This document shows, piece by piece, positions 23,484 through 32,035 of a stretch of 33,387 nt of DNA. The translations under genes and the position numbers were made by a program. Location of the stretch: assembly GCA_947478495.1 (NCBI GenBank), contig CANJVW010000020.1:1-33387 (forward strand). The letters are read 5' to 3'. Source of the DNA: Legionellales bacterium. Lineage in GTDB: Bacteria; Pseudomonadota; Gammaproteobacteria; DSM-16500. How positions within the stretch are numbered: position 1 is the stretch's first letter; the number at the start of each line of letters is the position of its first letter. Below the pieces are notes generated by a model. That model saw only the letters and a list, made by a program, of their open reading frames with translations. It was not told where the DNA came from and did not search any database.

Positions 23484-25328
23484 CTATCTCCCTGGAGAGA
23501 GGGGAAAACTTGCCGCTGCAACTTGTAGTTGCCTATCATCACTATGTGTATTAAAAGCGAGCGAGTCGTCGTTCACCCCTACAACATTGACATTTTTTTT
23601 CTGTTTTAAATTGAAAACAGAAGGAAAAATCCTGTCAGGCAGGTTATCGGGAAACGTCGCTTTTATTGTCTCACCGAACTCTTTTAACATAACCGATTTC
23701 TGACATCTTGTTTTGATATCTCTTTCTCTTTCTATTTCTGTTAAATGAATTAACTTATTTTTCGCCGTTTCAAATTTACTTCTTTCCGCAAATCGCGCTT
23801 CTACCTTCTGTACACACAATCGAAATATAGCCCATGTTAAACCGACTGCCGTGCACAGTATAATAGGGTGAACGCAAATCGCCGCGTGCGCGGCGAGATG
23901 TAGGGCGCTGGGCATAAAGGGTGATGTGTTCGGAAATAAAAATAATCGTCCGATAAAAGCGCCTGACATACCCCAATCAAAAAATTGGTAACCGGTGCTT
24001 GATAATAGGTTGCCGACGTTTCTTGCACGATTCCAAAAGAAACCGGTATAGCCTTGTAGTTCGTTGAGCTTTTTTTCTTTCTCTTCGATCTGAGTGTTTG
24101 TGTTAGTAAATTCTATTTTTTCGGCTACTGTGAGATCGTTACCATCGGTTTGATCGCTCATGATCGCACGATATTTTGTTCGTGCACCGACATAGCCAAA
24201 TAAAGCGGCTACACCAAATGAAGCGATACCTAATACATTGGCAAGAGGTCCTAACAGAGGAACAGTAGCAGTCACCATTATGGGAAAGGTGTCTGACCAA
24301 TACCATAGAGCATATTGAAACAATCCAGCTGACATCGCAGCAACACATCCTGCCGCAACGCAGCGTGCCATTAATATCCACCACTCCTTTCCTTCTTTTT
24401 TAATCTGTTCTGCGCGTTCTCCATTGATCTCTTGCATTAATTGATTGGCTTCGATGGCTTCTTCTGATGAAGGATCGGTCTTATAATAATAATGGGAGAT
24501 CCAGTGATATGTTTTTATAGCTATATAGGTTAGCCCGAATAGAAAGGGAGCGAGGAAGCTCGCCATTGGGGTAAATCCAGGGATGCCCGTTGTTGCGGTG
24601 AGCCCGCCGATGATGCTCAGCATGGCAATCCAAAAGAGCCAATAGGCAACAGCATCGATCGCCATGGCATCCCATATTGTCCAAATAATATTGGTGGATA
24701 TTTCAGGGCCAAATTTAAAATCGACTCCACTTCGATTATTTTTCTCAAATCGACCAGAACGTACTCGTCTGAATGAATCGGGTTTGTTTTTAATAGCCTC
24801 TGCTAATTTACGATTTAATTCTTTAATTTGATCATCGGTTATTTTAGATTCTATCGCGTCTTCCTGCGGGGCGATTTCGAGTTGTTGTTGTGGCGCTGAT
24901 GGTTTTACGTTTAGCGCTTTTATGGCTTTATAGGTGGATTGCGCTCGCTTTTCTTTGATCAAGGCTTCTTGTTTTTGTTGTCGATAATAATTGAATAGCG
25001 CAAAAACACCGGTAGTGAAAATGATGATGAGAAGGATGAGCGCACCAATGGGATGTTTTACTAAGAGATTAATGGTGGGGCCTTGTGAAACAGGATGCTG
25101 ACCCAGATTTTGTAAACAATCATTATCCCAGATGCGCGGAAAACGTAAAGAATAGGTATAAAACCAATCGAGAAAGCCAGCCCACGTATAAAAACCGCTT
25201 TTAAATTGTTCGGACGAGAGTTCGTGTCGCAATATAAGAGTATTTGTGTTAGCTCCTGCATTGCCTGATTCTTCTTCTTCTTTCACTGTTGCTTGGTAAG
25301 AAATAACGATATTGCGCCCTAAGCCCAT
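23484..25328 (-). CDS. Large multi-pass membrane protein of unknown function
   Basis: I do not recognise this 614-residue protein. It has a soluble N-terminus (1-85) and a membrane segment at about 90-113. A charged, helix-prone linker follows (about 114-205, with QQKQEALIKEKRAQ and IKELNRKLAEAIKNK). A pair of hydrophobic segments lies near 222-272, and a KEGKEWW amphipathic region near 315. Further segments are near 320-385, 435-460 and 468-495. After a coiled-coil-like stretch (about 500-545) there is a polar tail. It has no signal peptide and no catalytic motif that I can see. GC and codon use match the neighbours. It has its own 80-90-base upstream gaps. Large proteins of this form in Legionellales are sometimes secreted effectors; that is only a possibility. 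Confidence 0.75.
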   Translation of the reverse strand: MGLGRNIVISYQATVKEEEESGNAGANTNTLILRHELSSEQFKSGFYTWAGFLDWFYTYSLRFPRIWDNDCLQNLGQHPVSQGPTINLLVKHPIGALILLIIIFTTGVFALFNYYRQQKQEALIKEKRAQSTYKAIKALNVKPSAPQQQLEIAPQEDAIESKITDDQIKELNRKLAEAIKNKPDSFRRVRSGRFEKNNRSGVDFKFGPEISTNIIWTIWDAMAIDAVAYWLFWIAMLSIIGGLTATTGIPGFTPMASFLAPFLFGLTYIAIKTYHWISHYYYKTDPSSEEAIEANQLMQEINGERAEQIKKEGKEWWILMARCVAAGCVAAMSAGLFQYALWYWSDTFPIMVTATVPLLGPLANVLGIASFGVAALFGYVGARTKYRAIMSDQTDGNDLTVAEKIEFTNTNTQIEEKEKKLNELQGYTGFFWNRARNVGNLLSSTGYQFFDWGMSGAFIGRLFLFPNTSPFMPSALHLAAHAAICVHPIILCTAVGLTWAIFRLCVQKVEARFAERSKFETAKNKLIHLTEIERERDIKTRCQKSVMLKEFGETIKATFPDNLPDRIFPSVFNLKQKKNVNVVGVNDDSLAFNTHSDDRQLQVAAASFPLSPGR

Positions 25329-25411
25329 GCTATGCTCTCATTGTTTTATAAATTGTACCAATAATCTCGACCATAGAAAGAATATCCGTTCAGTCGTATG
25401 ATGCTATTTTT

Positions 25412-26872
25412 TCAGAATAGTTGTTTTAGCAAACCCAAGAGGGAGTGATGCGACCCAGCAAAACAGCAGTGATAGGAGGCGGTGTCAAACTGCGTGATGC
25501 TGCACTGATTTGCTTGCCATTGATCAACTGAGAATTTATCCCCTGGGCTGCTCGCAAATAAATATTTTTTATAGGCATCATAATATATAGTTTGATCAGG
25601 TGTAATCTTTTGAAGACCGTCAATGATTTGACAAGATTGGCAATCGGGCTGGTATGTGTTATTAAAATTATATTCTTTTTCCCAGCGCGGCTTTGATTGG
25701 TTCAACGGATAGAAATATGTATCAAAGTCTGTTAAGCCGTTGGTATCAGATAGTGTCATGCTTTTGAAGCTGGGATTATTGCCATACACAGGGCTGATTG
25801 CGGGTGTAAAAATAACAGGGATGGGCGGATTATTGGCGTCTTGTATGATCTGAAAAGTATCGGTATGAAGGTGAGCAGTTAAAATGGCGATGATATGGGC
25901 CGGCGATTTCTGCAAAATATCCAAAAAGGATTGCGTGTATGTGGTTTTCCAAAAGTTTGGATCTTGCAATGAATACAGAGGGCCGAATGTTTTAAATACA
26001 TCGATACCAATTGGAATATGCATCGCGATTAAAACAAACTGATTTTGTTGATGTGCAAGAATCAGTTGATCTTTTAGCCATGTTATTTCCTCGTTAGCAG
26101 CGATATCCATCGCAGGACTGTTTGGCTGCAACGTTGAAAATAAAACACTGTTTAAGACAATTAAGCGTTGATGTGGAGACAGAGAAATGGCATAAAATCC
26201 CGCATTGGAAAATGCATCATGAAATGTGGCATCTGAAATGTGTGATGAGAAACTGTCCGCCATGTGAGACAAGAAGTCGCCGTGTGGCGTCACATCATAA
26301 TGTCCGGTGTCGCCATCGTTGTTACCAATGACTGGATAAATAGGAATGTCAGGCAACGCGGCCTCTAGTTTCTGCGCTACAAAATCAATCGTTTTATTGG
26401 TAAAGTCATCAAAGCTCATTGATGAATTTTCAGCATATGTTTTATATTTATCATCAAAGCGATGTGCCAAGGTGTCACCCAATAGGATAGCAAATGTCGG
26501 ATGATCTGAGGCGTGTTTTTGGAGTTCCTCCACGGTAGAATCGAGCAAGAGATTGCTGCTGTCTTGTTTGTAAGTGATCGTGTCGACGACATGATATTGT
26601 TTGAAAATCGCTTCCCAATCATTCACAGGCGCTTTTTGTAGCGCTTGAATTAAGGGACAGGGTGCAAGTTGTGTTTCACAGCCAATAAAAGGATCGAAGT
26701 GGATGTCGCTGATGATGATAAATTTTTGAGAAGAAGCCGCCATTGAAGGGGTTGTGAAAAAAAATAGAAATAAAGCCGTTATTCCCGCGCAGGCGGTGAC
26801 CCATTTAGAAAAAAATTTTTCAAAAAAATAAGCACCATATAGACTTTTTTTCTTGTTGTCTCTTGTATTCAT
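25412..26872 (-). CDS. Secreted metallophosphoesterase, acid-sphingomyelinase-like
   Basis: The exported protein has the calcineurin-like phosphoesterase motifs in order: SDIHFDP, LLGDTLAHRFD, VIGNNDGD, IAMHIPIG and TAHLHTD, which bind two metals. The spacing and the cysteine-rich regions resemble the acid sphingomyelinase group, which releases phosphocholine or other head groups, so a host lipid or nucleotide substrate is plausible. Start choice is uncertain. I use ATG 26872 (MNTRDNKKK..., 486 residues), which gives a long N-region and the hydrophobic core ALFLFFFTTPSMA with cleavage after MAA. ATG 26887 and TTG 26914 add residues encoded by a palindromic repeat. A second copy of that repeat encodes WVTACAGIT at residues 24-32. 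It follows ettA closely and may be transcribed with it. Confidence 0.82.
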   Translation of the reverse strand: MNTRDNKKKSLYGAYFFEKFFSKWVTACAGITALFLFFFTTPSMAASSQKFIIISDIHFDPFIGCETQLAPCPLIQALQKAPVNDWEAIFKQYHVVDTITYKQDSSNLLLDSTVEELQKHASDHPTFAILLGDTLAHRFDDKYKTYAENSSMSFDDFTNKTIDFVAQKLEAALPDIPIYPVIGNNDGDTGHYDVTPHGDFLSHMADSFSSHISDATFHDAFSNAGFYAISLSPHQRLIVLNSVLFSTLQPNSPAMDIAANEEITWLKDQLILAHQQNQFVLIAMHIPIGIDVFKTFGPLYSLQDPNFWKTTYTQSFLDILQKSPAHIIAILTAHLHTDTFQIIQDANNPPIPVIFTPAISPVYGNNPSFKSMTLSDTNGLTDFDTYFYPLNQSKPRWEKEYNFNNTYQPDCQSCQIIDGLQKITPDQTIYYDAYKKYLFASSPGDKFSVDQWQANQCSITQFDTASYHCCFAGSHHSLLGLLKQLF

Positions 26873-26912
26873 AGATGTTATTACCATGGGTCCCCGCCTG
26901 CGCGGGGATGAC
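26778..26912. repeat. Inverted pair of REP-like units flanking and entering a coding region
   Basis: Unit A (26778-26803) and the reverse complement of unit B (26887-26912) match at 23 of 26 positions. Each is a GC-rich near-palindrome around CGCGCAGGCG, and 83 bases separate them. Unit A is inside the metallophosphoesterase coding region and unit B is at its upstream edge, six or so bases from the ettA stop. The consensus resembles the widespread GTCATTCCCGCG repeat of proteobacteria; this comparison is from memory. Confidence 0.85.
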
Positions 26913-26919
26913 AATAATG

Positions 26920-28593
26920 TTATTTCGTTAACGGTTTGTATTTAATACGATGTGGCCGTTTAGCTTCATCTCCTAAACGTTTTAAGCGGTCTTCTTCATA
27001 TTCCATATAATTGCCGTGATAAAACGTGACAACACTGTCGCCTTCAAAGGCAATAATGTGTGTTGCAATACGATCGAGGAACCAACGATCATGTGAGATC
27101 ACGATCGCGCATCCTGGGAAGGTTAATAATGCTTCCTCGAGTGCGCGCAAGGTTTCAACGTCTAAATCATTGGTGGGTTCATCGAGCAAAATGACATTGC
27201 CACCACTGCTGAGCACTTTAGCTAAATGCACACGGTTTCGTTCGCCACCCGATAAATCTTTAATAAATTTTTGTTGATCGGATCCCTTGAAATTAAATCG
27301 TCCACAATACGCACGCGATGGCATTTCGTACGTCCCAATCTTCATGATATCGAGACCACCCGATAATTCTTGCCAGACAGTGTTTTTGTCGTTTAGGGAA
27401 TCACGGCTTTGATCGACACACGCTAATTTAACCGTTTCACCGAGGCGGATATGCCCGCTATCTGGTGTGTCTTCACCCATAATAATGTTAAATAAGGTGG
27501 ATTTACCTGCACCATTAGGACCGATGATGCCGACAATCGCGCCTGGCGGAATGCTAAAATCGACGTTATTAAATAATAAGCGATCACCAAAGCCTTTGCT
27601 TAAACCGTGTGCCTCAATGACCACATCGCCTAAGCGCGGACCCGGTGGGATATAGAGTTCGTGTGTTTCACTGCGTTTTTGAAATTCTTTCGCATTGAGT
27701 TCATCAAAGCGATCTAATCGCGCTTTGCTTTTCGCGCGTCGACCTTTGGGATTGGTGCGCACCCATTCTAATTCTGTTTGCAGTATTTTTTGATGTGATG
27801 ATTGCTCACGCTCTTCTTGGGCGAGTCGTTTGGATTTTTGTTCCAACCAAGAAGAATAATTACCTTCATAGGGGATGCCTTGTCCGCGATCGAGCTCTAA
27901 AATCCAGCCCGCGACGTTGTCTAGAAAGTAACGATCATGGGTGACAGCCACGACGGTGCCAGGGTATTCATGTAGGAATCGCTCAAGCCAAGCAATGCTT
28001 TCTGCATCTAAGTGGTTGGTCGGTTCATCGAGTAGTAACATATCCGGTTTTGAGAGCAATAGACGACACAACGCGATACGACGACGCTCACCACCCGATA
28101 GTGTCGTGACATCGGCGTCCCACGGGGGCAAGCGGAGTGCATCGGCAGCGATTTCAAGTTGTCGCTCCACTTCCCAGGCGCCTGCTGCATCAATCGCTTC
28201 TTGTAATTTGCTTTGCTCTTCTAAGAGCTTGTTCATTTGATCGTCGCTCATGGGTTCTGCGAACGCCATGCTGATGTCATTAAAACGATTTAATAGGGCA
28301 ATTGTTTCACCCATGCCCGATTCAACATTGCCTCGGACATTTTTGCTGGGGTCAAGCTGAGGTTCTTGAGATAAATAACCAATCTTGAGGTTAGCTTGAG
28401 GACGTGCCTCTCCTAAAAATTCTTTATCAATGCCTGCCATAATGCGCAGCAAGGTTGATTTGCCTGATCCATTGAGACCCAGTACGCCAATTTTTGCGCC
28501 GGGATAAAAAGATAAGTGAATATTTTTGAGAATTTCGCGTTTGGGTGGTACAACTTTACCCACGCCTTGCATCGTATAGACGTATTGAGCCAT
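26920..28593 (-). CDS. ettA: Energy-dependent translational throttle protein EttA
   Basis: EttA is an ABC-F ATPase that binds the ribosomal E site and gates the first steps of elongation according to the ATP/ADP ratio. The 557-residue protein has two ABC domains. The first has Walker [10 protein letters not shown] (39-47), signature LSGGERRR and Walker [12 protein letters not shown]. The second has [17 protein letters not shown] and [11 protein letters not shown]. Between them is the charged linker ([18 protein letters not shown] to [20 protein letters not shown]). The toe-print arm after the first Walker A and the length fit EttA rather than Uup or YheS. AGGAAG lies upstream at about 11 bases. 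It follows the microprotein gene and an inverted repeat on the same strand. Confidence 0.97.
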   Translation of the reverse strand: MAQYVYTMQGVGKVVPPKREILKNIHLSFYPGAKIGVLGLNGSGKSTLLRIMAGIDKEFLGEARPQANLKIGYLSQEPQLDPSKNVRGNVESGMGETIALLNRFNDISMAFAEPMSDDQMNKLLEEQSKLQEAIDAAGAWEVERQLEIAADALRLPPWDADVTTLSGGERRRIALCRLLLSKPDMLLLDEPTNHLDAESIAWLERFLHEYPGTVVAVTHDRYFLDNVAGWILELDRGQGIPYEGNYSSWLEQKSKRLAQEEREQSSHQKILQTELEWVRTNPKGRRAKSKARLDRFDELNAKEFQKRSETHELYIPPGPRLGDVVIEAHGLSKGFGDRLLFNNVDFSIPPGAIVGIIGPNGAGKSTLFNIIMGEDTPDSGHIRLGETVKLACVDQSRDSLNDKNTVWQELSGGLDIMKIGTYEMPSRAYCGRFNFKGSDQQKFIKDLSGGERNRVHLAKVLSSGGNVILLDEPTNDLDVETLRALEEALLTFPGCAIVISHDRWFLDRIATHIIAFEGDSVVTFYHGNYMEYEEDRLKRLGDEAKRPHRIKYKPLTK

Positions 28594-28620
28594 TTTGTTG
28601 CATCTTCCTCATTATATTGA

Positions 28621-28667
28621 AGCTAACGCACCTATACCGCACGGCCTAGTATGAATGCGCGTTAGCT
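28621..28667 (-). promoter_or_regulatory. Inverted repeat between the microprotein gene and ettA
   Basis: AGCTAACGC (28621-28629) and GCGTTAGCT (28659-28667) are exact reverse complements 29 bases apart. An inner ATAC/GTAT pair may extend the fold. In the minus-strand transcript the stem lies about 28 bases before the ettA start. It has no T run downstream on the minus strand, so a leader structure or protein site fits better than a terminator. Confidence 0.5.
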
Positions 28668-28678
28668 CTTTTAAAGTG

Positions 28679-28780
28679 CTATTTTGATTTTTTCTTTTCT
28701 TGTTTTTCTTTGCGTTTTTCCATCAATGTTTTTTTTGGCGCTTTCTTTGTTGTTTTCTTCGCATCTTGTGACTTAGCCAT
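28679..28780 (-). CDS. Lysine-rich microprotein, 33 residues
   Basis: A 33-codon frame reads MAKSQDAKKTTKKAPKKTLM followed by EKRKEKQEKKKSK and a TAG stop. It has 16 lysines and is very basic with no hydrophobic segment, so it probably binds nucleic acid or ribosomes. The ribosome site is near ideal: GGAGG five bases before the ATG. It lies upstream of ettA on the same strand, across a 47-base inverted repeat. Its shortness explains why automatic callers may skip it. I do not recognise the family and there is no direct evidence for function; a ribosome- or RNA-associated role next to ettA is inference. Confidence 0.65.
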   Translation of the reverse strand: MAKSQDAKKTTKKAPKKTLMEKRKEKQEKKKSK

Positions 28781-28909
28781 GTAATCCTCCCTAATGAAAA
28801 TATAAAAACAAAACAGTATGTTTATATATAAAAACACCCCTACTCGTCAACATTTCTATGAATATATGTTATATTTTAACTCATATTTATGGATGATCAG
28901 AAGGATCAA

Positions 28910-29677
28910 ATGGTGAATCGACAGCAAAATGGAAATCATTTTCTTTTTTCTCCTGCTATTATTGCGCATCGAGGAGCAAGTGCGATAGCACCGGAGAATA
29001 CGCGTGCGGCTTTTTTAGAGGCTAAACGACTAGGATTTTCTTGGATAGAATGCGATGTCATGCTGTCCAGCACGGGCGAGGTCGTTGTGATGCATGATGA
29101 CACCTTAGATCGCACCACGAATGGCCATGGTCGTGTGGTCGATTGTCCGTATTCTACCCTGAAAACATTAGATGCCGGCAGTTGGTTTGATCCTGTTTTT
29201 TCGATGGAGTGTATTTTAACGTTCGAAGAATTATTATTGCTCTTATCGGAACAATCTCTTTCTGCGAATATTGAACTTAAGCCACTTCAGGGATATGAAG
29301 AAGAAACCGTTAAACGGGCGATGGCGATATTACATGCGTTTCAAAAGCCCATTCCTTCTATTCTGTTATCCAGTTTTTCTAAAAAAGCCTTACGAATGGT
29401 TCGAGCGATTGATACAGATGTTTCATTAGGATTATTGATGAATGAGTGGGAGGAAGGATGGGCTGAAGACGCTGCCGCCTTATCATGTGCCACCATTCAT
29501 GTGAATCAGGCGGTGCTGACCCTTAAACGCATTCAACAGATTGAATCGGCGGGCTATGGGTTGCTAGTCTATACCGTGAACGATGTGTCACGCGCAAAGG
29601 AATTGTTAGCGCAGGGTGTGGATGCGGTATTTAGTGATTGTCCGAGAGAAATAGCCAATGTTTTTGGGATACAGTAG
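28910..29677 (+). CDS. ugpQ: Glycerophosphodiester phosphodiesterase
   Basis: The 255-residue protein should hydrolyse glycerophosphodiesters to glycerol-3-phosphate and an alcohol, recycling phospholipid head groups in the cytoplasm. It has the GDPD signature: AHRGASAIAPENTRAAF (His20, Arg21, Glu near 28), IECDVMLSSTGEVVVMHDDTLDRTTNG, and NIELKP, which together form the metal and acid-base site. YTVNDVSRAKELLAQGVDAVFSDCP is the usual ending. There is no signal peptide. ATG 28910 is preceded by AGAAGG at five bases; ATG 28889 has no such site, so I prefer the shorter form. A terminator follows at 29682-29729. The symbol is by family resemblance; there is no ugp transporter here. Confidence 0.93.
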   Translation: MVNRQQNGNHFLFSPAIIAHRGASAIAPENTRAAFLEAKRLGFSWIECDVMLSSTGEVVVMHDDTLDRTTNGHGRVVDCPYSTLKTLDAGSWFDPVFSMECILTFEELLLLLSEQSLSANIELKPLQGYEEETVKRAMAILHAFQKPIPSILLSSFSKKALRMVRAIDTDVSLGLLMNEWEEGWAEDAAALSCATIHVNQAVLTLKRIQQIESAGYGLLVYTVNDVSRAKELLAQGVDAVFSDCPREIANVFGIQ

Positions 29678-29681
29678 AGCA

Positions 29682-29729
29682 GCGTTCAATGCGCTAAGAA
29701 TATACATCACATTGAACGCGCGTTTTTTT
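29682..29729 (+). terminator. Rho-independent terminator after the GDPD gene
   Basis: GCGTTCAATG (29682-29691) pairs exactly with CATTGAACGC (29710-29719), followed by GCG and seven T (29723-29729). It starts five bases after the stop codon and reaches the 3' end of the facing small gene. Confidence 0.85.
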
Positions 29730-29958
29730 AACCCCTGCAGCTGTCTACTTTTTTTATATACATTTCTCTGTCATTGATGGTAGGGTAAAACAGGAATAAA
29801 TTCCTCTTCTGGCGTTCTGCTTCAAGAGTTGCAAATATTTTCCTAACAAGTTCGTCGTATTCTTCAGAGTCTTTTGCAGGGATAACATCTAGGTTCCAGC
29901 TATGCTTCTTATACCTCTCGCGCATGCGTTGCATACCGCTGATTAATTTTTTTGACAT
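29728..29958 (-). CDS. Small hypothetical protein, 76 residues
   Basis: I do not recognise this family. The product is soluble and mixed-charge. A basic N-terminus (MSKKLISGMQRMRERYKKHSW) is followed by an acidic helix-like part (KDSEEYDELVRKIFATLEAERQKRN) and a short tail with one cysteine. No membrane segment or known motif is seen. The ribosome site before ATG 29958 is weak. It lies alone between the converging GDPD gene and the divergent fic gene. The protein-like composition and the lack of a coding gene on the other strand favour a real gene, but a chance frame remains possible. Confidence 0.45.
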   Translation of the reverse strand: MSKKLISGMQRMRERYKKHSWNLDVIPAKDSEEYDELVRKIFATLEAERQKRNLFLFYPTINDREMYIKKVDSCRG

Positions 29959-30173
29959 TGGATCATTGCTGCTGTCTGCATCTCAATCAAAAAATACCAA
30001 TTTAGAGAATGGTCGTTAGTCAAATATTGCTCATTTACGAATTAAGTCATTGAGCTAGCTATATCGTATAAGAAAAAGTGATTTTTATGCATTATTACGT
30101 TATCATATATAAGAATACCGTTTTTATATACATTATAAGTAGATCATACATGTAATAGTTAAGGATCATTTAG

Positions 30174-31256
30174 ATGAATAAAGCTCAGCTCTCTCATTTG
30201 CCCGCCTTGATCGATGTCGAAAGCAAGGCTATTTTAAAGGCGACGGCTGTTGCCCATCGGTATCTTGCTGAGCTAAAAGGCATTTCAGAGACTATTCCTA
30301 ATCAAAGCATCCTCATCAACACCCTGGCTCTTCAAGAAGCCAAAGATAGCTCAGCGATTGAAAATATTATTACAACACATGATGAAATGTATAAAGCCGA
30401 GCTGTATTCAGGTCTGGTGAGCTCCTCTGCTGCCAAAGAAGTGCAACATTATGCGGATGCTCTGCGCATGGGATTTATTGAAGTTAAAAAAGATCAGCTA
30501 TTAACATGCGCTCATATTCTTGCTATGCAAGAGATGCTAGAAGGGAATAATGCGGGATTTAGAAAATTACCAGGTACCGATTTAAAAAATCAAGCGAGTG
30601 GTGAAACGATCTATACACCACCACAAGATCATCAGACTATTATTAATCTGATGAGCAATTTAGAAAAATACATCAACGATGATACTTTATCCGACATTGA
30701 CCCGCTCATTAAAATGGCGATCATTCATCACCAGTTCGAATCCATCCATCCATTTTATGATGGCAATGGTCGCACCGGTCGAATCATTAATATATTGTAT
30801 TTAGTGGCAAAAGGATTGTTAGACATCCCTGTGCTTTATTTGAGTCAATATATTATTGAGACAAAATCAGATTATTATCGATTATTGCAATCTGTTCGCG
30901 ATACCCATCACTGGGAAGAGTGGATTCTGTATATGCTAAAAGGCGTTGAGATCACATCGCGTCGAACGATCATCACCATACAGAAAATCAAAACACTGAT
31001 GCAGCAATATAAACACGATATCCGCAAACAATTCCGATTCTACGATCAAGACCTCATTAATAATCTATTTCGGCATCCCTATACTAAAATCGAATTTCTA
31101 GAGAAAGACTTAAAAATTTCTCGTTTAACCGCTACCAAATATTTGGATCAATTAACAGAAGCGGGCTTCCTAGAAAAACATAAAGTCTGGCGAACTAATT
31201 ATTATATTAATCGGCCATTGTTCTATTTACTCACTCATTCGCCTCAGATTGAATAG
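30174..31256 (+). CDS. Class II Fic-domain protein (probable AMP transferase)
   Basis: The 360-residue protein has a complete Fic motif HPFYDGNGRTGR (192-203) with catalytic His192, so it should transfer AMP or a related group from a nucleotide to a target hydroxyl. The N-terminal half carries the inhibitory-helix motif SSAIEN (59-64, Ser/Thr-x3-Glu-Asn), which places it in class II, where the helix blocks the ATP site. The C-terminal part (about 300-360, IEFLEKDLKISRLTATKYLDQLTEAGFLEK) is a winged helix-turn-helix, the same layout as the Shewanella Fic protein of known structure. AAGGA lies seven bases before the ATG. The target is unknown; autoregulation or cell signalling is more likely than secretion, given the DNA-binding tail. 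A repeat array lies just after the stop. Confidence 0.93.
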   Translation: MNKAQLSHLPALIDVESKAILKATAVAHRYLAELKGISETIPNQSILINTLALQEAKDSSAIENIITTHDEMYKAELYSGLVSSSAAKEVQHYADALRMGFIEVKKDQLLTCAHILAMQEMLEGNNAGFRKLPGTDLKNQASGETIYTPPQDHQTIINLMSNLEKYINDDTLSDIDPLIKMAIIHHQFESIHPFYDGNGRTGRIINILYLVAKGLLDIPVLYLSQYIIETKSDYYRLLQSVRDTHHWEEWILYMLKGVEITSRRTIITIQKIKTLMQQYKHDIRKQFRFYDQDLINNLFRHPYTKIEFLEKDLKISRLTATKYLDQLTEAGFLEKHKVWRTNYYINRPLFYLLTHSPQIE

Positions 31257-31265
31257 TAATTTTGA

Positions 31266-31309
31266 TGCATCACTATTGCATCATCCGTGCATCAATACTG
31301 CATCGCTTC
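31266..31309. repeat. Four direct repeats with 11-bp period
   Basis: TGCATC recurs at 31266, 31277, 31288 and 31299, an exact 11-base period or one helical turn. The first three units read TGCATCA. An inverted TGATGCA follows at about 31319, and GATGCA motifs occur again near 31417 and 31428. It lies ten bases beyond the fic stop codon. The period suggests several protein molecules bound on one face of the DNA. The unit is too short and has no spacers, so this is not CRISPR. Confidence 0.75.
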
Positions 31310-31432
31310 CTAAAAATGTGATGCACAAACGATGTATTATTAATGATAATCGCTAGTTTTAAAGTCTTTTTCATAAAAATAAAAACGAACTTCCTCTCTT
31401 TCTCTTAACATCACGCGATGCACGAGTGATGC

Positions 31433-31457
31433 AGACATAAGAAATTATGTCTTTTTC
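31433..31457 (+). terminator. Rho-independent terminator downstream of fic
   Basis: AGACATAA (31433-31440) and TTATGTCT (31445-31452) form a perfect eight-base stem with a GAAA loop, followed by T at 31453-31456. It would end transcripts reading out of fic through the repeat region about 180 bases after the stop codon. Confidence 0.8.
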
Positions 31458-31690
31458 CTCATTTTTGCTAACACGCTGAAAAATAAATTGTATTTCATGC
31501 ACCCTCGAGGTGCGACGTGTGTGCTCTAACCATATAAAAAACAGCGAAGCTCCACAAAAAAATAAAGTCCTATGATAATAATCTGAAAGAAATACGCTGT
31601 TATTTTTACACTCTCAATCAAACGATTTAACCATGTATACCATATTCCACTGGTAGCCTTCTGGTTTTAGATTGATAAAAGGTGAGAAAC
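31458..31690. other. AT-rich gap without a recognisable gene
   Basis: Between the terminator and the APH pseudogene I see no coding frame with a ribosome site. AACAGCG at about 31540 and CGCTGTT at about 31595 are complementary 48 bases apart, too loose to name. The stretch probably is eroded sequence next to the mobile-element cluster. Confidence 0.4.
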
Positions 31691-31697
31691 ATAAGAC

Positions 31698-31945
31698 TCA
31701 TAAAAAATCTGTCAGTATTGTATCAATAACCTGTTTGGATTTTTCTATTTCGATTGAGTTACAGCTTGTCCCGGGTAATTTGGCAACAACGATTAAAGCC
31801 TTCCACAGAGTCCAACCACGACCACGCGCCCATGTATCACTGTCATGTTGCTCGAAACACCTCTCGACTTTCGTCTTTGAATAAAGTCCATGCAATAGCT
31901 AAATCGCACGCAGGATCACCAGTAGAGTTCCCGCTCAATAAATAA
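31698..31945 (-). pseudogene. Aminoglycoside phosphotransferase-family pseudogene (3' end)
   Basis: Two frames on the minus strand together give the C-terminal third of an APH-fold kinase. GDPACDLAIAWTLFKDESREVFRAT ends at a TGA, then a shift of one base near 31842-31846 leads into DSDTWARGRGWTLWKALIVVAKLPGTSC and IEIEKSKQVIDTILTDFL with a natural stop. The GDPACDLAIAW and ARGRGWTLWKAL motifs are typical of this kinase family, which includes drug-resistance and small-molecule kinases. The ATP-binding and catalytic-loop portions upstream are gone. It has no function expected. Confidence 0.8.
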
Positions 31946-32035
31946 AGCCCCTCTTTTCGCGGGTTCCAGGGGATTTAAAAAAATATTTTTCGTAAACTTC
32001 TGCATTATCTTATACGTTAAAGGGAATAATGCCGA

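Noticed and set aside
31266-31309. CRISPR-like repeat array
   Set aside because: The period is 11 bases with no unique spacers of 25-40 bases, and no cas gene is present.
31672-31945. Plus-strand frames of 63-70 residues
   Set aside because: They are antisense shadows of the APH pseudogene, whose motifs are clear on the minus strand.
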